Below, piece by piece: positions 35,358 to 44,305 of a DNA stretch of 64,000 nucleotides (the first letter of the stretch is position 1; each line of letters opens with the position of its first letter). A program made the position numbers and the translations under genes. The notes beneath the pieces were generated by a model. That model was not told where the DNA came from, did no database searches, and worked only from the letters and a program-made list of their open reading frames with translations. Source of the stretch: Brevibacillus invocatus. Lineage in GTDB: Bacteria; Bacillota; Bacilli; Brevibacillales; Brevibacillaceae. The stretch is taken from NCBI RefSeq assembly GCF_003710915.1, contig NZ_RHHR01000009.1, forward strand, positions 237,459 to 301,458. Reading direction: 5' to 3'.

Positions 35358-36448
35358 TGCTGCTTCACCTTCCTTCCGATTTGGTCGGCTCCCTGCACCG
35401 CATGGATCACCATGTCAGGTGTAACGGCGAAAGGCATGTTCGCCATATCCTCGATATCGACCGTTACGTCACCGAGACGCTTCCAGTCATCTGCGGACAG
35501 GTCTTTAATCGCCATGTCTTCCAGCGTATACGGCAGCTCGACTTTTTGATAGAACGCGATCAGCTCGCGAATTTCTTCTTCACTCTTGCCTTCGAGCACC
35601 AGCTGAGACAAGATGCCAAAGGCAACAATCTCTCCGTGATACGTGTCATGCACTTCCGGGAAGATCGTCAATCCCGAATAGATCGCATGCGCTGCAGCCG
35701 TCCGGCAATCATCTCCACCGTATCCGCTGACACTTCCGCTGATCAGGATAATGCTATCGATGACATCGTTGACGGACTGGTCCACTTTCCCCTGCTTGAT
35801 CGTCTCGATCGCTGATGGACCTTTTTCCAACAAGAGATGATAGAGTTCATTGGCCAGCTTCACGGCACTTCTGTTCAATGCAGTGGGTTGGCTCTTCTTC
35901 ACGGATGCAGAGGACTCAAACCACTTGGCCAATGTATCGCCAATCCCTGCGACCAAAAAGCGATATGATGCTTTCGCGATCACATCCGAATCTACCAGGA
36001 CCAGGCTAGGGGCCTTGGAACGATGGCTGATCTCGGTAAACGTGCCTTCGTCATCGTACATGATGGCAATCGGTGTCGCCGCAGCACAAGTGGCAGCAAT
36101 CGTCGGAATCGCGAGGACGGGCAGCTTTTCAGCGAAAGCGACGGCTTTGACCGTATCGATCGCCTTGCCTCCGCCTACTGCTACGATCACTTGCGGCTTT
36201 TTATCCTGCACGATCTGGCTTAGCCGCTCTACCTGCGTCCAAGAGCACTCTCCACCATACCACTCGAAACCTTTATTCTCTATTTTGTATGCATCCAGAG
36301 ACTTCTTGACCTGCATCTCGACAACCGACAAGGCCCTTTTGCCGCCGATAAACAAGGCGCTGTCGCCGAACTCTTTTATATAGGAACCGACTTCTTCCAA
36401 TAATCCTGCTTCACGAACATACTTTGCCGGGCCTGGGATCGTATACAT
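35354..36448 (-). CDS. Iron-type alcohol dehydrogenase family, HcxA/glycerol dehydrogenase-like
   Basis: A 364-aa NAD(P)-dependent dehydrogenase of the GldA/HcxA branch. VIVAVGGGKAIDTVKA binds the dinucleotide, and AGIGDTLAKWFE, AAHAIYSGLTIF and VHDTYHGEIVAFGIL contribute the Asp and His metal ligands. In E. coli, HcxA (YbdH) reduces 2-oxo acids such as 2-oxobutyrate and 2-oxoglutarate. Beside an aminotransferase it could convert the resulting 2-oxo acid to a hydroxy acid or the reverse. It is the first gene of the operon with a near-consensus sigma-A promoter upstream. Confidence 0.87.
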   Translation of the reverse strand: MYTIPGPAKYVREAGLLEEVGSYIKEFGDSALFIGGKRALSVVEMQVKKSLDAYKIENKGFEWYGGECSWTQVERLSQIVQDKKPQVIVAVGGGKAIDTVKAVAFAEKLPVLAIPTIAATCAAATPIAIMYDDEGTFTEISHRSKAPSLVLVDSDVIAKASYRFLVAGIGDTLAKWFESSASVKKSQPTALNRSAVKLANELYHLLLEKGPSAIETIKQGKVDQSVNDVIDSIILISGSVSGYGGDDCRTAAAHAIYSGLTIFPEVHDTYHGEIVAFGILSQLVLEGKSEEEIRELIAFYQKVELPYTLEDMAIKDLSADDWKRLGDVTVDIEDMANMPFAVTPDMVIHAVQGADQIGRKVKQQ

Positions 36449-36505
36449 GCTGACATCTCCCTGTGGTTTTATTCAATCTCTCGTATGAATATACAACGAT
36501 ATAAT

Positions 36506-36534
36506 ATAATATTATTTTGTAAATTGTTTGTCAA
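36506..36534 (-). promoter_or_regulatory. Near-consensus sigma-A promoter of the dehydrogenase/importer operon
   Basis: Minus strand TTGACA (36529-36534), 17-base spacer and TATTAT (36506-36511). It lies 58 bases before the ATG at 36448. The surrounding 36535-36660 stretch is very AT-rich with no gene. Confidence 0.8.
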
Positions 36535-36666
36535 CTATAAATAGAAACAAAGGTGTTTTTGATCTGCATTTTATATTCTTTTATTTTAGTTTATTATTTT
36601 CTTTTTGAGAACTAGACGAGATGAATTTTTTATGCTGACAAGCTGGTAAATCGAGTCAACGATTAA

Positions 36667-36709
36667 AAAAACTCCTGGCCCTGGTTTTTAGTACAGGATC
36701 AGGAGTTTT
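36667..36709 (-). terminator. Terminator after the beta-helix surface protein gene
   Basis: AAAACTCCTG pairs with CAGGAGTTTT, with further pairing of CCTG/CAGG inside. It starts five bases past the stop at 36714 and has a T-run on the minus strand. Confidence 0.88.
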
Positions 36710-36713
36710 CACC

Positions 36714-39700
36714 TTATTTTCGTACCGTAATTCGAATCTTGACTTCTTTTCCCGCGTAAGAAGCCTTTATCGTTGTCGTGCCTGCTGAGCCCCCCGTGAT
36801 CACACCATCCTCTACTTGCACGATCTCCGGGTCTTCCACACTCCATTCCACTTCCTCGGTCACGTCTTCCTTGTAGCTTCCTTCATAGACCGCCGTAATG
36901 ATCGTCGAAACGGATTGCTCTGCCCGAAGAGTCAGGCTGGCACGATTCGCCCTCAGTTGCTGCGGCTTCTTTTCTTCCACCACGAGGACACTGGCCTTCA
37001 CCGTTTTGCCTCCGTACTTAGCTGTCAGCACTGCTCTTCCCTTTTTCAGTGGAACCAGTACGCCTTCTTTGTCCACCTCTACAATGTCTGGTGTACTCGT
37101 TGACCAGCGTACCCGTTCTGTGACGTCTTCTTCTCGCTTATTGCTAAAAACAGCTTGAATCCTCAGGGTTTGTTCCTCTTCCATCTCCAGTACGACCTGT
37201 TTTACCGATGCGGACAAGGATTTGACGGTTACTTCGGAGATGACAACAGGAATCGTAAGCTCTTCTCCCTGATAGCGTACGATCAGGTCCGTTTCACCTT
37301 CTGCTTTGGCTGAAGTCACACGACCAGCCGTTACCTTCGCCAGCTTGCTGTCGATGCTATACGTAGTGTTTTTGTCTTTCGTAATGTCCTTTCTCCTGCC
37401 ATTTTCCATGAGATATACCTTGAAGCTTGCGGTTCGACTTGGTTTGATCAGGAGCATGGATTCAGAAGCTTCTAGGATTGGGGAATCCGCCTCCTTCTTC
37501 TCCACTGTGACCGTCACTGTAGCTTCTGATCCCCGATAACGGACAATAACCTGAGCTTCCCCCGCTTTTTTGCCAGCAGTAATCCGTCCCTGTTTCACCG
37601 TAACCAGATCCTGTTCGAGGTCATAGCTGGTATCCTTGTTTTTCGTGATGTCTTTTCGTCCTTTTCCTTCTACCGCATAGACCTTGAAGGCTTTGCTCTC
37701 ACCTGGGCTTAATCGGATGGTAGCAGGAGACACTTCGAGCCGCAGCTTTTCTGCCCCCTCCTTCACGACTGTGACTTCGCTGCTCGTCGTTTTGCTGCCA
37801 TCTTGAGTCGTGACCGTGATCGTGGCTCGCCCTGTTTGTTTCGCGATAAGGCTGCCATTTTCATCCACCACCACAACGCCTGTGTCACTACTGCTCCAGC
37901 TCACGGCCTGATTGGTCGCGTTGGACGGTGTGATCGCCGCATGCAAAGTCACGGGCTCTCCTCCAAGGGTGAGCGTCAAGGCTGGCGGTGTGAGCGTAAC
38001 GGATGTGACAGGAACCACAACAGGAGGCAGCGGCGTAACAGGGCGGTTCATCACACGTACCGTACGGGTCACCGGAGCAGCCTGATTGCCTGCCCAGTCC
38101 TCTGCATCGTATTGGAGAGTGTACGTATCCAGTTTGCTGGTGTCGACAGTCCCTGTGACAACAGGTGTCAAGCCAGTCACGATATTGTCAGTAATCGTCA
38201 CACCAGGATCCTGGAAGACACTCCCCCGGTACAGGTTCATTGTAGCTGCTCCATGAAGGGTGATGGTTGGAGCGATTCTATCGATGCGCACCTCGGCTTC
38301 TGCTATTTCGCTGACATTTTGCAAAGCATCCGTCTGCCTCGCGTATAGTTTCGTTTGATTCTCGTCATGAATGCTGAAAGGACTAACGTATGCCGACCAT
38401 ACCTGACCATCCAGGCTGTATTCCAGTAATGCGTCCGCTTCTCCGCTCATCGTTACCTCTACATCACCTTTCGTCCAACCGGGTGGGTCGAGCGAAATCG
38501 TCGGTTCGAGCAGTGCACCTTCGCGAACCACTTTTACGGTTCGCGTCACAGGGTTAGCCTGGTTGCCTGCATGATCTACTGCCTGATAAGTAAGGGTATA
38601 GTCTCCCAGTCTGCTGATATCGACTGTACCCGACTTGGAAAGCATCGGACTTGGATCAAGAGCATCAGAAACCTGTACACCTGGATCAATAAAAGGATCT
38701 CCTTTGTGTATGCTCATCTGTAAATCGCCATTTAACGTAATCACGGGAGCCGTTTTATCGATACGCACCTGTACTTCCGCTTCCTCGCTGACACTTTGTG
38801 TGGCATCTCCCTGTCTGACGTATACGGAATAGCTCCCCACTGCCGTCATGACAATGGAATTCGGATTGGCAACATCAGGATTAGGCAACCAATTCTGACC
38901 ATCCGTACTATATTCCAGCTTCGCGCCTTCTTTCCGATTCGTTGCCGTTATCGTCACATCCTGATTGGTCCAGTTCGTGTGGCTCAACGTGAGGACAGGT
39001 TTGGGCAGACTGGAGATCGTCACCGTGTACGTCTTTACGGTACCATCCTTTGCCGTCACCTGGATTTGGATCTCATTTTCTCCATTACCCAATTGCAGCG
39101 CGTGCTCAGCTCCACTGACGAAGGAAGGCAACACGTTACCGTTGATTCTGATCTCCCCAGCCGCCAAAAGATCTTTCAGGGTTGGGGTAATCTTTACTTC
39201 GCTCGCGCCAAGGTTCACAAATGCATGATAGTTTGTCACTGCACCGGAAAACTTAGGGATTAATTCCAAAGCTTTATTGTCCGCCTCTAAATTCAAGCTG
39301 TTCAATCGAGCCTCGTTATCCTGGTATTCATACGCCCCCATGTCGATACCCTCTCCGACAAAACGTGGATTGTTATCCCTATCTGTGAGGATGGCGGACA
39401 GATCCGGTGTGGAGCCAGCATCAAAATACACCGTACTGCCTAAATTGATAGCGGGGGAATCTTTACCCAGTCGATAATTGCCTTGAGCAGAATCAATAAA
39501 CTCAGGATCACTATTAAATAGATTTCCGGTCCCCCCATTGCCATTGTTCGGCTGTGAATGACCTATCAGCGAATGGGAGAATTGAATAGAACCATTGTTA
39601 CCATAATAGATATCGTCATTCTCATTCCCCCATACGATGCTGTTTCGAAAAGAAGCAGAAGTAGAATGCTGAATGAAAATGCCACTTCCAGAAGCATCCG

Positions 39701-41288
39701 CCTCATTCCCGCTAATGGTGACGTTGGTTAACGCAGGATTGCTGCTAAAATTATAAATCCCACCACCGGACACATTTGCGTGATTTCCGCTAATCTCCGA
39801 ATTCGTCATGATATTGGTACCGCCGTTCGTATAAATCCCGCCGCCAGAGCTACCTGCGGTATTTCCTTTTACTTCCGCGCCGGAGATTTTTGGGCTTGCA
39901 CCATAGTTAACGATTCCACCTCCGTCATTAGTAGCTTCATTCTCGCTAATCTTTACGTTGGTCATGATATCGTTACTGTAATAATTATAGATTCCACCAC
40001 CGTTATTTGCCTGATTCTTTATGATTTCTACATTGGTGAGGGTAGAATTGCTGCCGGTGCCGAAACGCACCCCGCCACCATTTCTTGCCGCCGTGTTCTC
40101 ACTGATCGTCACATCAATAAAAACGCCGCCTTCTGATGAATGATACACACCCCCACCATCAGTACCAGCCTTATTCCCGATAATCTCCACATCCGTCAAT
40201 GTAGAATTGCTTCTGTCGTTATTGATTCCGCCACCGCTTCCGGCCACAGCTTCGTTCTCTATAATCTTCACATTCGTAAACACAGCATGGCTACCTTGGG
40301 TGTTATGCACGCCACCGCTAGAATTTTTAGAGTTATTCCCCTTTATTTCGATTTTGGTGAGTATAGGGCTACTTTCAAAATTGTACAAGCCGCCACCAAA
40401 CACACCTGCTTCATTCTCGCTGATCTCCATGTCCTCTAAAGTAGGACTGCTTCTATAATTATTGATGCCGCCGCCATTACCCCCTGCTTTATTCTTGCTG
40501 ATCTTCACTTGGGTCAACGTAGGACTGCTGTTATCTCCGTTATACATTCCACCGCCAGATTGAGCTTTATTTTCTTTAATCTCTCCACCTATAAGCTCAG
40601 GACTACTATTATTAGAGTTTGCAATACCGCCACCCTGTCGTTTTGCTATATTATCAAAGAACGTTACGTCTTGAAGCGTAGGACTACTTTGATAGTTATA
40701 CATTCCTCCACCGTCTTGATCGTACACGTAGTAGCCAGAAGCATTCCCACCGGTCACCGTTACCCCATCCAGCTTTGCGGACTGATCTACGTATCGGTTA
40801 TGGAAAATATGGTAGGCATTGTCGGAAGGATCACCTACAACCCCAATATCACCGCTAAGAGTAGTTGTATAATCGGTCAAATTACGTTCTGTCCCAATTC
40901 CTGAAAAACCACCGTAAATCTCCACGCCGTTTTTCATCTGAAATGTCTTTGTGCGTGATGGATTAATATCACCAGAGTAGGATTCTTTGGTCGGATAATA
41001 CGTCCCTTTTGCGATCCGAATTTTATCTCCCGATCGTGCGGATTCCAGGGCTTTCTGTAACGTAGCGTAAGCATCATCCCAACTTGTTCCGCTATTCTCG
41101 TCTTTTCCCCCGTCCTCCAACATCTTCACATAATAAGTGGCTCCTCCAGCTCCTGCAGCCATTGCCCCAGACATGGGCAACATCTGGACAAAACCGATCA
41201 ACAAGGCCAGAGTCAGCATCCAGAACCGCTTCATCCTTTGATTTACCCAACCTCTTTCTCTCTCGCCTGTTTGCCACTCGTTCTTCAT
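36714..41288 (-). CDS. Secreted right-handed beta-helix protein with Ig-like domains
   Basis: A 1524-aa secreted protein. Start ATG 41288 follows GGGGGAG; the signal peptide ends near AMAAG (residue about 46). Residues about 180-580 hold some 14 rungs of about 27 residues with the recurring pattern SGGGIYN...LTNVxISxNxA, a parallel beta-helix. Then come a cadherin-like beta sandwich (about 655-755), a DUF5011-type pair (APVITLNGDL and APTITLHGAA, each with DPGV), a BIG2 domain (VTSVTLTPPALTLTLGGEPV) and four repeated Ig-like domains of about 85 residues with RKDITKNK or similar. There is no LPXTG or SLH motif, so it is released or held non-covalently. Likely adhesin or glycan-binding factor. 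The palindrome at 41405 probably controls it. Confidence 0.85.
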   Translation of the reverse strand: MKNEWQTGERERGWVNQRMKRFWMLTLALLIGFVQMLPMSGAMAAGAGGATYYVKMLEDGGKDENSGTSWDDAYATLQKALESARSGDKIRIAKGTYYPTKESYSGDINPSRTKTFQMKNGVEIYGGFSGIGTERNLTDYTTTLSGDIGVVGDPSDNAYHIFHNRYVDQSAKLDGVTVTGGNASGYYVYDQDGGGMYNYQSSPTLQDVTFFDNIAKRQGGGIANSNNSSPELIGGEIKENKAQSGGGMYNGDNSSPTLTQVKISKNKAGGNGGGINNYRSSPTLEDMEISENEAGVFGGGLYNFESSPILTKIEIKGNNSKNSSGGVHNTQGSHAVFTNVKIIENEAVAGSGGGINNDRSNSTLTDVEIIGNKAGTDGGGVYHSSEGGVFIDVTISENTAARNGGGVRFGTGSNSTLTNVEIIKNQANNGGGIYNYYSNDIMTNVKISENEATNDGGGIVNYGASPKISGAEVKGNTAGSSGGGIYTNGGTNIMTNSEISGNHANVSGGGIYNFSSNPALTNVTISGNEADASGSGIFIQHSTSASFRNSIVWGNENDDIYYGNNGSIQFSHSLIGHSQPNNGNGGTGNLFNSDPEFIDSAQGNYRLGKDSPAINLGSTVYFDAGSTPDLSAILTDRDNNPRFVGEGIDMGAYEYQDNEARLNSLNLEADNKALELIPKFSGAVTNYHAFVNLGASEVKITPTLKDLLAAGEIRINGNVLPSFVSGAEHALQLGNGENEIQIQVTAKDGTVKTYTVTISSLPKPVLTLSHTNWTNQDVTITATNRKEGAKLEYSTDGQNWLPNPDVANPNSIVMTAVGSYSVYVRQGDATQSVSEEAEVQVRIDKTAPVITLNGDLQMSIHKGDPFIDPGVQVSDALDPSPMLSKSGTVDISRLGDYTLTYQAVDHAGNQANPVTRTVKVVREGALLEPTISLDPPGWTKGDVEVTMSGEADALLEYSLDGQVWSAYVSPFSIHDENQTKLYARQTDALQNVSEIAEAEVRIDRIAPTITLHGAATMNLYRGSVFQDPGVTITDNIVTGLTPVVTGTVDTSKLDTYTLQYDAEDWAGNQAAPVTRTVRVMNRPVTPLPPVVVPVTSVTLTPPALTLTLGGEPVTLHAAITPSNATNQAVSWSSSDTGVVVVDENGSLIAKQTGRATITVTTQDGSKTTSSEVTVVKEGAEKLRLEVSPATIRLSPGESKAFKVYAVEGKGRKDITKNKDTSYDLEQDLVTVKQGRITAGKKAGEAQVIVRYRGSEATVTVTVEKKEADSPILEASESMLLIKPSRTASFKVYLMENGRRKDITKDKNTTYSIDSKLAKVTAGRVTSAKAEGETDLIVRYQGEELTIPVVISEVTVKSLSASVKQVVLEMEEEQTLRIQAVFSNKREEDVTERVRWSTSTPDIVEVDKEGVLVPLKKGRAVLTAKYGGKTVKASVLVVEEKKPQQLRANRASLTLRAEQSVSTIITAVYEGSYKEDVTEEVEWSVEDPEIVQVEDGVITGGSAGTTTIKASYAGKEVKIRITVRK

Positions 41289-41404
41289 TGTCTCCCCCTT
41301 TTAAGCGAACATTTTGGGCTCCAAACTCGCTTATTATGTCGTGTAAAAAGCCTGGCCAGAATCATTTGGTATCGAGAATATCACGCACCTCTTGTCAACA
41401 GGAA

Positions 41405-41424
41405 GTAGACAGTTTTTTGTCTAC
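41405..41424 (-). promoter_or_regulatory. 20-bp palindrome, candidate response-regulator operator (surface protein promoter)
   Basis: GTAGACA-6-TGTCTAC, perfect 7-bp arms. It sits six bases upstream of a minus-strand TTGACA (41393-41398) with a weak -10 TCGATA 17 bases on, so its centre is about 50 bp before the expected transcript start. The same 7-6-7 palindrome lies before the sensor kinase gene at 43640. Confidence 0.6.
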
Positions 41425-41439
41425 CACTGATGAAAGTAA

Positions 41440-41485
41440 GAAAACCGTCTCATGCTTGCCAATTGCAAGCAAAAAGGCGGTTCTC
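41440..41485 (-). terminator. Probable terminator after the response regulator gene
   Basis: GAAAACCG pairs with CGGTTCTC, with an inner perfect GCTTGC/GCAAGC stem. It lies 33 bases past the stop codon; the T-run lies inside the stem rather than after it. Confidence 0.5.
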
Positions 41486-41517
41486 TGTATATACGAACTT
41501 TCTTTGACTATTGAAAT

Positions 41518-42165
41518 TCATTCTTTTCCATCACGATCTCTCTCAAGCAGCCCCCACTTTCGGCATTTATTTGCCAACTCGCTGCTAGAATGCTCCCAGT
41601 TGAACTTCTTCATGATTCTGCCCACATGCTTTTTCACTGCTGCGAGGCTCACATGGAACTCCTTCGAGATTTGGACTTGTGTCTTTCCCTCGTAAATCAT
41701 CAAAAGCAGTTGTCGATCTCCTTCACTTAGCAGGCTATTCTTTTTCTCATAGACCATCCTTCTCAAGCGGTCGCCATACTTGGATCTCTGGTTGCGCATG
41801 GCCGCGGAGATCACTTCGGGTAGCCTCTCAAATTCATCCTTATACAGAAAATCATAAGCCCCGTTCATAAAGGCTTCATAAAAAATTTCATCGCTGTCGT
41901 CCAGTGAACTCAACATAATGACTTTGACATCAGGATACAGAACTGAAATATCAAGCGTGGCATCAAGTCCCGTAGCTTTGTGGTCGCCAAGCAGGATATC
42001 CATGACGACAATATCAGCTGGAGCGTTTTTAAGCATGACAAAGCACTCTTCCATGCTAGATACACAAGCGTAAAGCTCTATTTTCTCATGTCCGAAGAAA
42101 AAGCTATGAAGTCCTTCTCTCCAATCCGGATCGTCTTCCACATAGAGAACCTTTATTTTAGTCAT
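41518..42165 (-). CDS. LuxR-family two-component response regulator
   Basis: A 215-aa regulator. The receiver domain has the acidic pair YVEDDPDW, the phosphoacceptor VVMDILLGD and KDEF lysine. The C-terminal helix-turn-helix is GerE/LuxR type (LMIYEGKTQVQISKEFHVSLAAVKKHVGRI). I use ATG 42165 (MTKIKVLYVEDD), eight bases after the kinase stop; the longer form from 42201 would overlap the kinase gene. It is paired with the sensor kinase and probably binds the repeated palindromes at 41405 and 43640. Confidence 0.88.
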   Translation of the reverse strand: MTKIKVLYVEDDPDWREGLHSFFFGHEKIELYACVSSMEECFVMLKNAPADIVVMDILLGDHKATGLDATLDISVLYPDVKVIMLSSLDDSDEIFYEAFMNGAYDFLYKDEFERLPEVISAAMRNQRSKYGDRLRRMVYEKKNSLLSEGDRQLLLMIYEGKTQVQISKEFHVSLAAVKKHVGRIMKKFNWEHSSSELANKCRKWGLLERDRDGKE

Positions 42166-42172
42166 CGTTTTC

Positions 42173-43501
42173 TCAACCTTTTGATTGGAATGTGAGGACA
42201 ATAATCGTACCTTTGTTAGGTGTACTGCTGACCTCTATTTTGCCTTTATGGGCTTCCATTACCTTCTTCACCTGATACATGCCGAGCCCAAAGTGTTCAC
42301 CGCTCCGATGCTTCGTGGAATAAAAAGGTTCAAAAATATTTTGCAATTGTATGTTATTCATTCCGCGTCCGGTGTCACGAATGGTAAGCACTACCTTGTT
42401 GGTTCTCCTTTCAAGGGTCACGAAGAGAGAGCCGTTTTCCCGCATCGCCTCCACTGCGTTGTTGCAAATATTCTGCAGGCATTCAGTCATGTACATTTTG
42501 TCGATGAATAAGAAAATGGGTTCATACTCCTTCACGACGCGAATATTCGGGAGGGCTTCTACAGTTTCTAATACTTCGTCCAAAATAACAGAGAGATCAT
42601 GCTCCTCTTTCTTAGGCACCAGTTTGTCATTCATAGCACGAGATATTTTGGACATCATTGTCATCATGGATTCGTGTGTATTCAATAAATTTTCAACGTA
42701 AACATTCATTTTATCGTATTGTCCCATATGTACATGTTTCTGGATGTTCAATGCGTTCAATTTAATCTTGCCAATCGAATTTTTTAAAGAATGGTGAATG
42801 ATTCCGGTCCCTACATGAACGGTATGAATCGATTTCCTTCTGACGCCCAAAAAAGCATCTCGCAAATAGAAGACCGTGATGAGCAATACACTCGTGATAC
42901 AGATATACGGGATGAATGTCATCAGTTGATCGCTTACAGGAGAAGAAGAAAAATGATAGATATTTAATGCGATCAGCGGAACAAGAAAGACAGTCGCAAT
43001 CGAAGCATGATTGATTCGTTCCTTGAAATGGCTCGCCTGTATGATGGGACGAACAGCTAGAAAAGCTGTGAAGCATACATAGCAGAGGCCCCATACGGCT
43101 ACAAATCCGTTATCGACTCGGTTCGCCATCAAATCTGTCTGGAAGAACAAGGTGATGACTGGCGGAATGCTTGCGAGGATTGGAATCCATTTTTGATAAG
43201 TAAACAAGCCGTTATAGATCAGATAAAATAGCAACATTCCATAATAAGGGAACGTGTTGATGACCGCATTCAGTAGTGCCGTGGCGATGACCGATGAACG
43301 GATAACAGTCACATTCAGCGCCCGGTCGATTGTATAAGGCACCCATCCCTTTTCCAGGAATATCTGCAATCCACCCAAACCTGCACACAGGATCACCAAA
43401 GACGCCCAAAAAATCAAGCGATTCCCTCGATGGTTCACCCATAAATAGACGCTTAAAGATGTCAAACCGATAAACATTAGAAAAAACATGAAGAAGAACA
43501 T
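42173..43501 (-). CDS. Membrane sensor histidine kinase
   Basis: A 442-aa kinase with seven predicted membrane helices (about 1-215) in place of an extracellular domain, so it senses a membrane or intramembrane signal. The H box is IIHHSLKNSIGKIKLNA (His 236 or 237). The ATPase domain has NICNNAVEAM (N box), DTGRGM (G1) and GLGMYQVKKVM (G2). Start ATG 43501 follows GGCGGG. It heads the two-gene operon with the response regulator. Confidence 0.88.
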   Translation of the reverse strand: MFFFMFFLMFIGLTSLSVYLWVNHRGNRLIFWASLVILCAGLGGLQIFLEKGWVPYTIDRALNVTVIRSSVIATALLNAVINTFPYYGMLLFYLIYNGLFTYQKWIPILASIPPVITLFFQTDLMANRVDNGFVAVWGLCYVCFTAFLAVRPIIQASHFKERINHASIATVFLVPLIALNIYHFSSSPVSDQLMTFIPYICITSVLLITVFYLRDAFLGVRRKSIHTVHVGTGIIHHSLKNSIGKIKLNALNIQKHVHMGQYDKMNVYVENLLNTHESMMTMMSKISRAMNDKLVPKKEEHDLSVILDEVLETVEALPNIRVVKEYEPIFLFIDKMYMTECLQNICNNAVEAMRENGSLFVTLERRTNKVVLTIRDTGRGMNNIQLQNIFEPFYSTKHRSGEHFGLGMYQVKKVMEAHKGKIEVSSTPNKGTIIVLTFQSKG

Positions 43502-43639
43502 GGATACCCGCCTTTATCCGAGTTGATCGATATGTAAAGTATACATGTTCAGTTGACAATAATATATAGAGGCGAATGACAGGCGTTCTAGCAGGTTCAC
43601 ATCTCTATTTATAGTAATTTTCTTTGCACAATCCCATAA

Positions 43640-43659
43640 GTAGACATTTTCATGTCTAC
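43640..43659 (-). promoter_or_regulatory. 20-bp palindrome, candidate autoregulatory operator (kinase promoter)
   Basis: GTAGACA-6-TGTCTAC, arms identical to the site at 41405. A minus-strand TATAAA at 43608-43613 would place the transcript start near 43601, with the palindrome centred about 48 bp upstream. The -35 there is poor, which fits an activator site. Confidence 0.6.
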
Positions 43660-43688
43660 CCAGACTACCTCTACGCCATACGAAAAAT

Positions 43689-43712
43689 CCCCCTTTTTCC
43701 TTGAAAAGGGGG
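43689..43712 (-). terminator. Terminator after the phosphoribosyltransferase gene
   Basis: CCCCCTTTT pairs with GAAAAGGGGG. On the minus strand it is followed by ATTTTTCG. It lies 18 bases past the stop codon. Confidence 0.82.
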
Positions 43713-43730
43713 ACCCGTACATTCTTCCTT

Positions 43731-44282
43731 TTATTTCTTTTCGTATGGAAACAATGGCAGTTCTTGCAGGAACAAAATATCCTCCCGCTCCACTGCACTG
43801 CCCTCTGCAAGAATCGCTGCTCTCGCCACGACATGACCGCCAGCCTTGTTGACCAATTCTTCGATCGCTAGCAAGGATTTTCCGGTACTGATCACATCAT
43901 CAATAATAGCGACGCGTTTTCCTGCGATTTCCTTGGCGTCGGCACCATCCAGGCAGAGAATTTGTGTTTTCTGCGTGGTGATGGATACTACCTCGTTGAT
44001 CAATGGAGAATCCATATAAGGCTTGGTGCTTTTACGAGCGACGTAGTATTTCTTCATCTGTAACAGACGCGAAACCTCGTGAATCAGCGGTATGCCCTTT
44101 GCTTCAGCCGTGATCAATACATCCACCTCAGGAAGCTTGTCCGCCAACAGAGGGGCCGCCGCCGTCACCAGTTCTGTATCTCCCAGGATGACAAAGCTTG
44201 CAATGCTGAGGTCTTCCGCAATTTGAATGATCGGCAATTGACGAGTAACACCTGCTACTTCCAATGTATAGGTCTTTTCCAT
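43731..44282 (-). CDS. Purine phosphoribosyltransferase, Apt/Xpt-like
   Basis: A 183-aa type I phosphoribosyltransferase. The PRPP loop VAIIDDVISTGKSLLA is intact, and ITAEAKGIPLIHEVSRLL fits the flexible and substrate loops of adenine/xanthine phosphoribosyltransferases. It would convert a purine base plus PRPP to the nucleotide. The adjacent permease gene, 23 bp upstream, suggests an uptake and salvage pair. Which base is used cannot be told from sequence. Confidence 0.85.
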   Translation of the reverse strand: MEKTYTLEVAGVTRQLPIIQIAEDLSIASFVILGDTELVTAAAPLLADKLPEVDVLITAEAKGIPLIHEVSRLLQMKKYYVARKSTKPYMDSPLINEVVSITTQKTQILCLDGADAKEIAGKRVAIIDDVISTGKSLLAIEELVNKAGGHVVARAAILAEGSAVEREDILFLQELPLFPYEKK

Positions 44283-44305
44283 GAGACTCCCTCCACTTTC
44301 TTCTA

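Noticed and set aside
39700..40700. CRISPR-like repetition
   Set aside because: The repeated DNA is in-frame coding sequence for beta-helix rungs, with variable rather than identical repeats and no cas genes.
38796..40904. Several plus-strand open frames inside the surface protein
   Set aside because: They are mirrors of the repetitive beta-helix gene and share its repeat periodicity.
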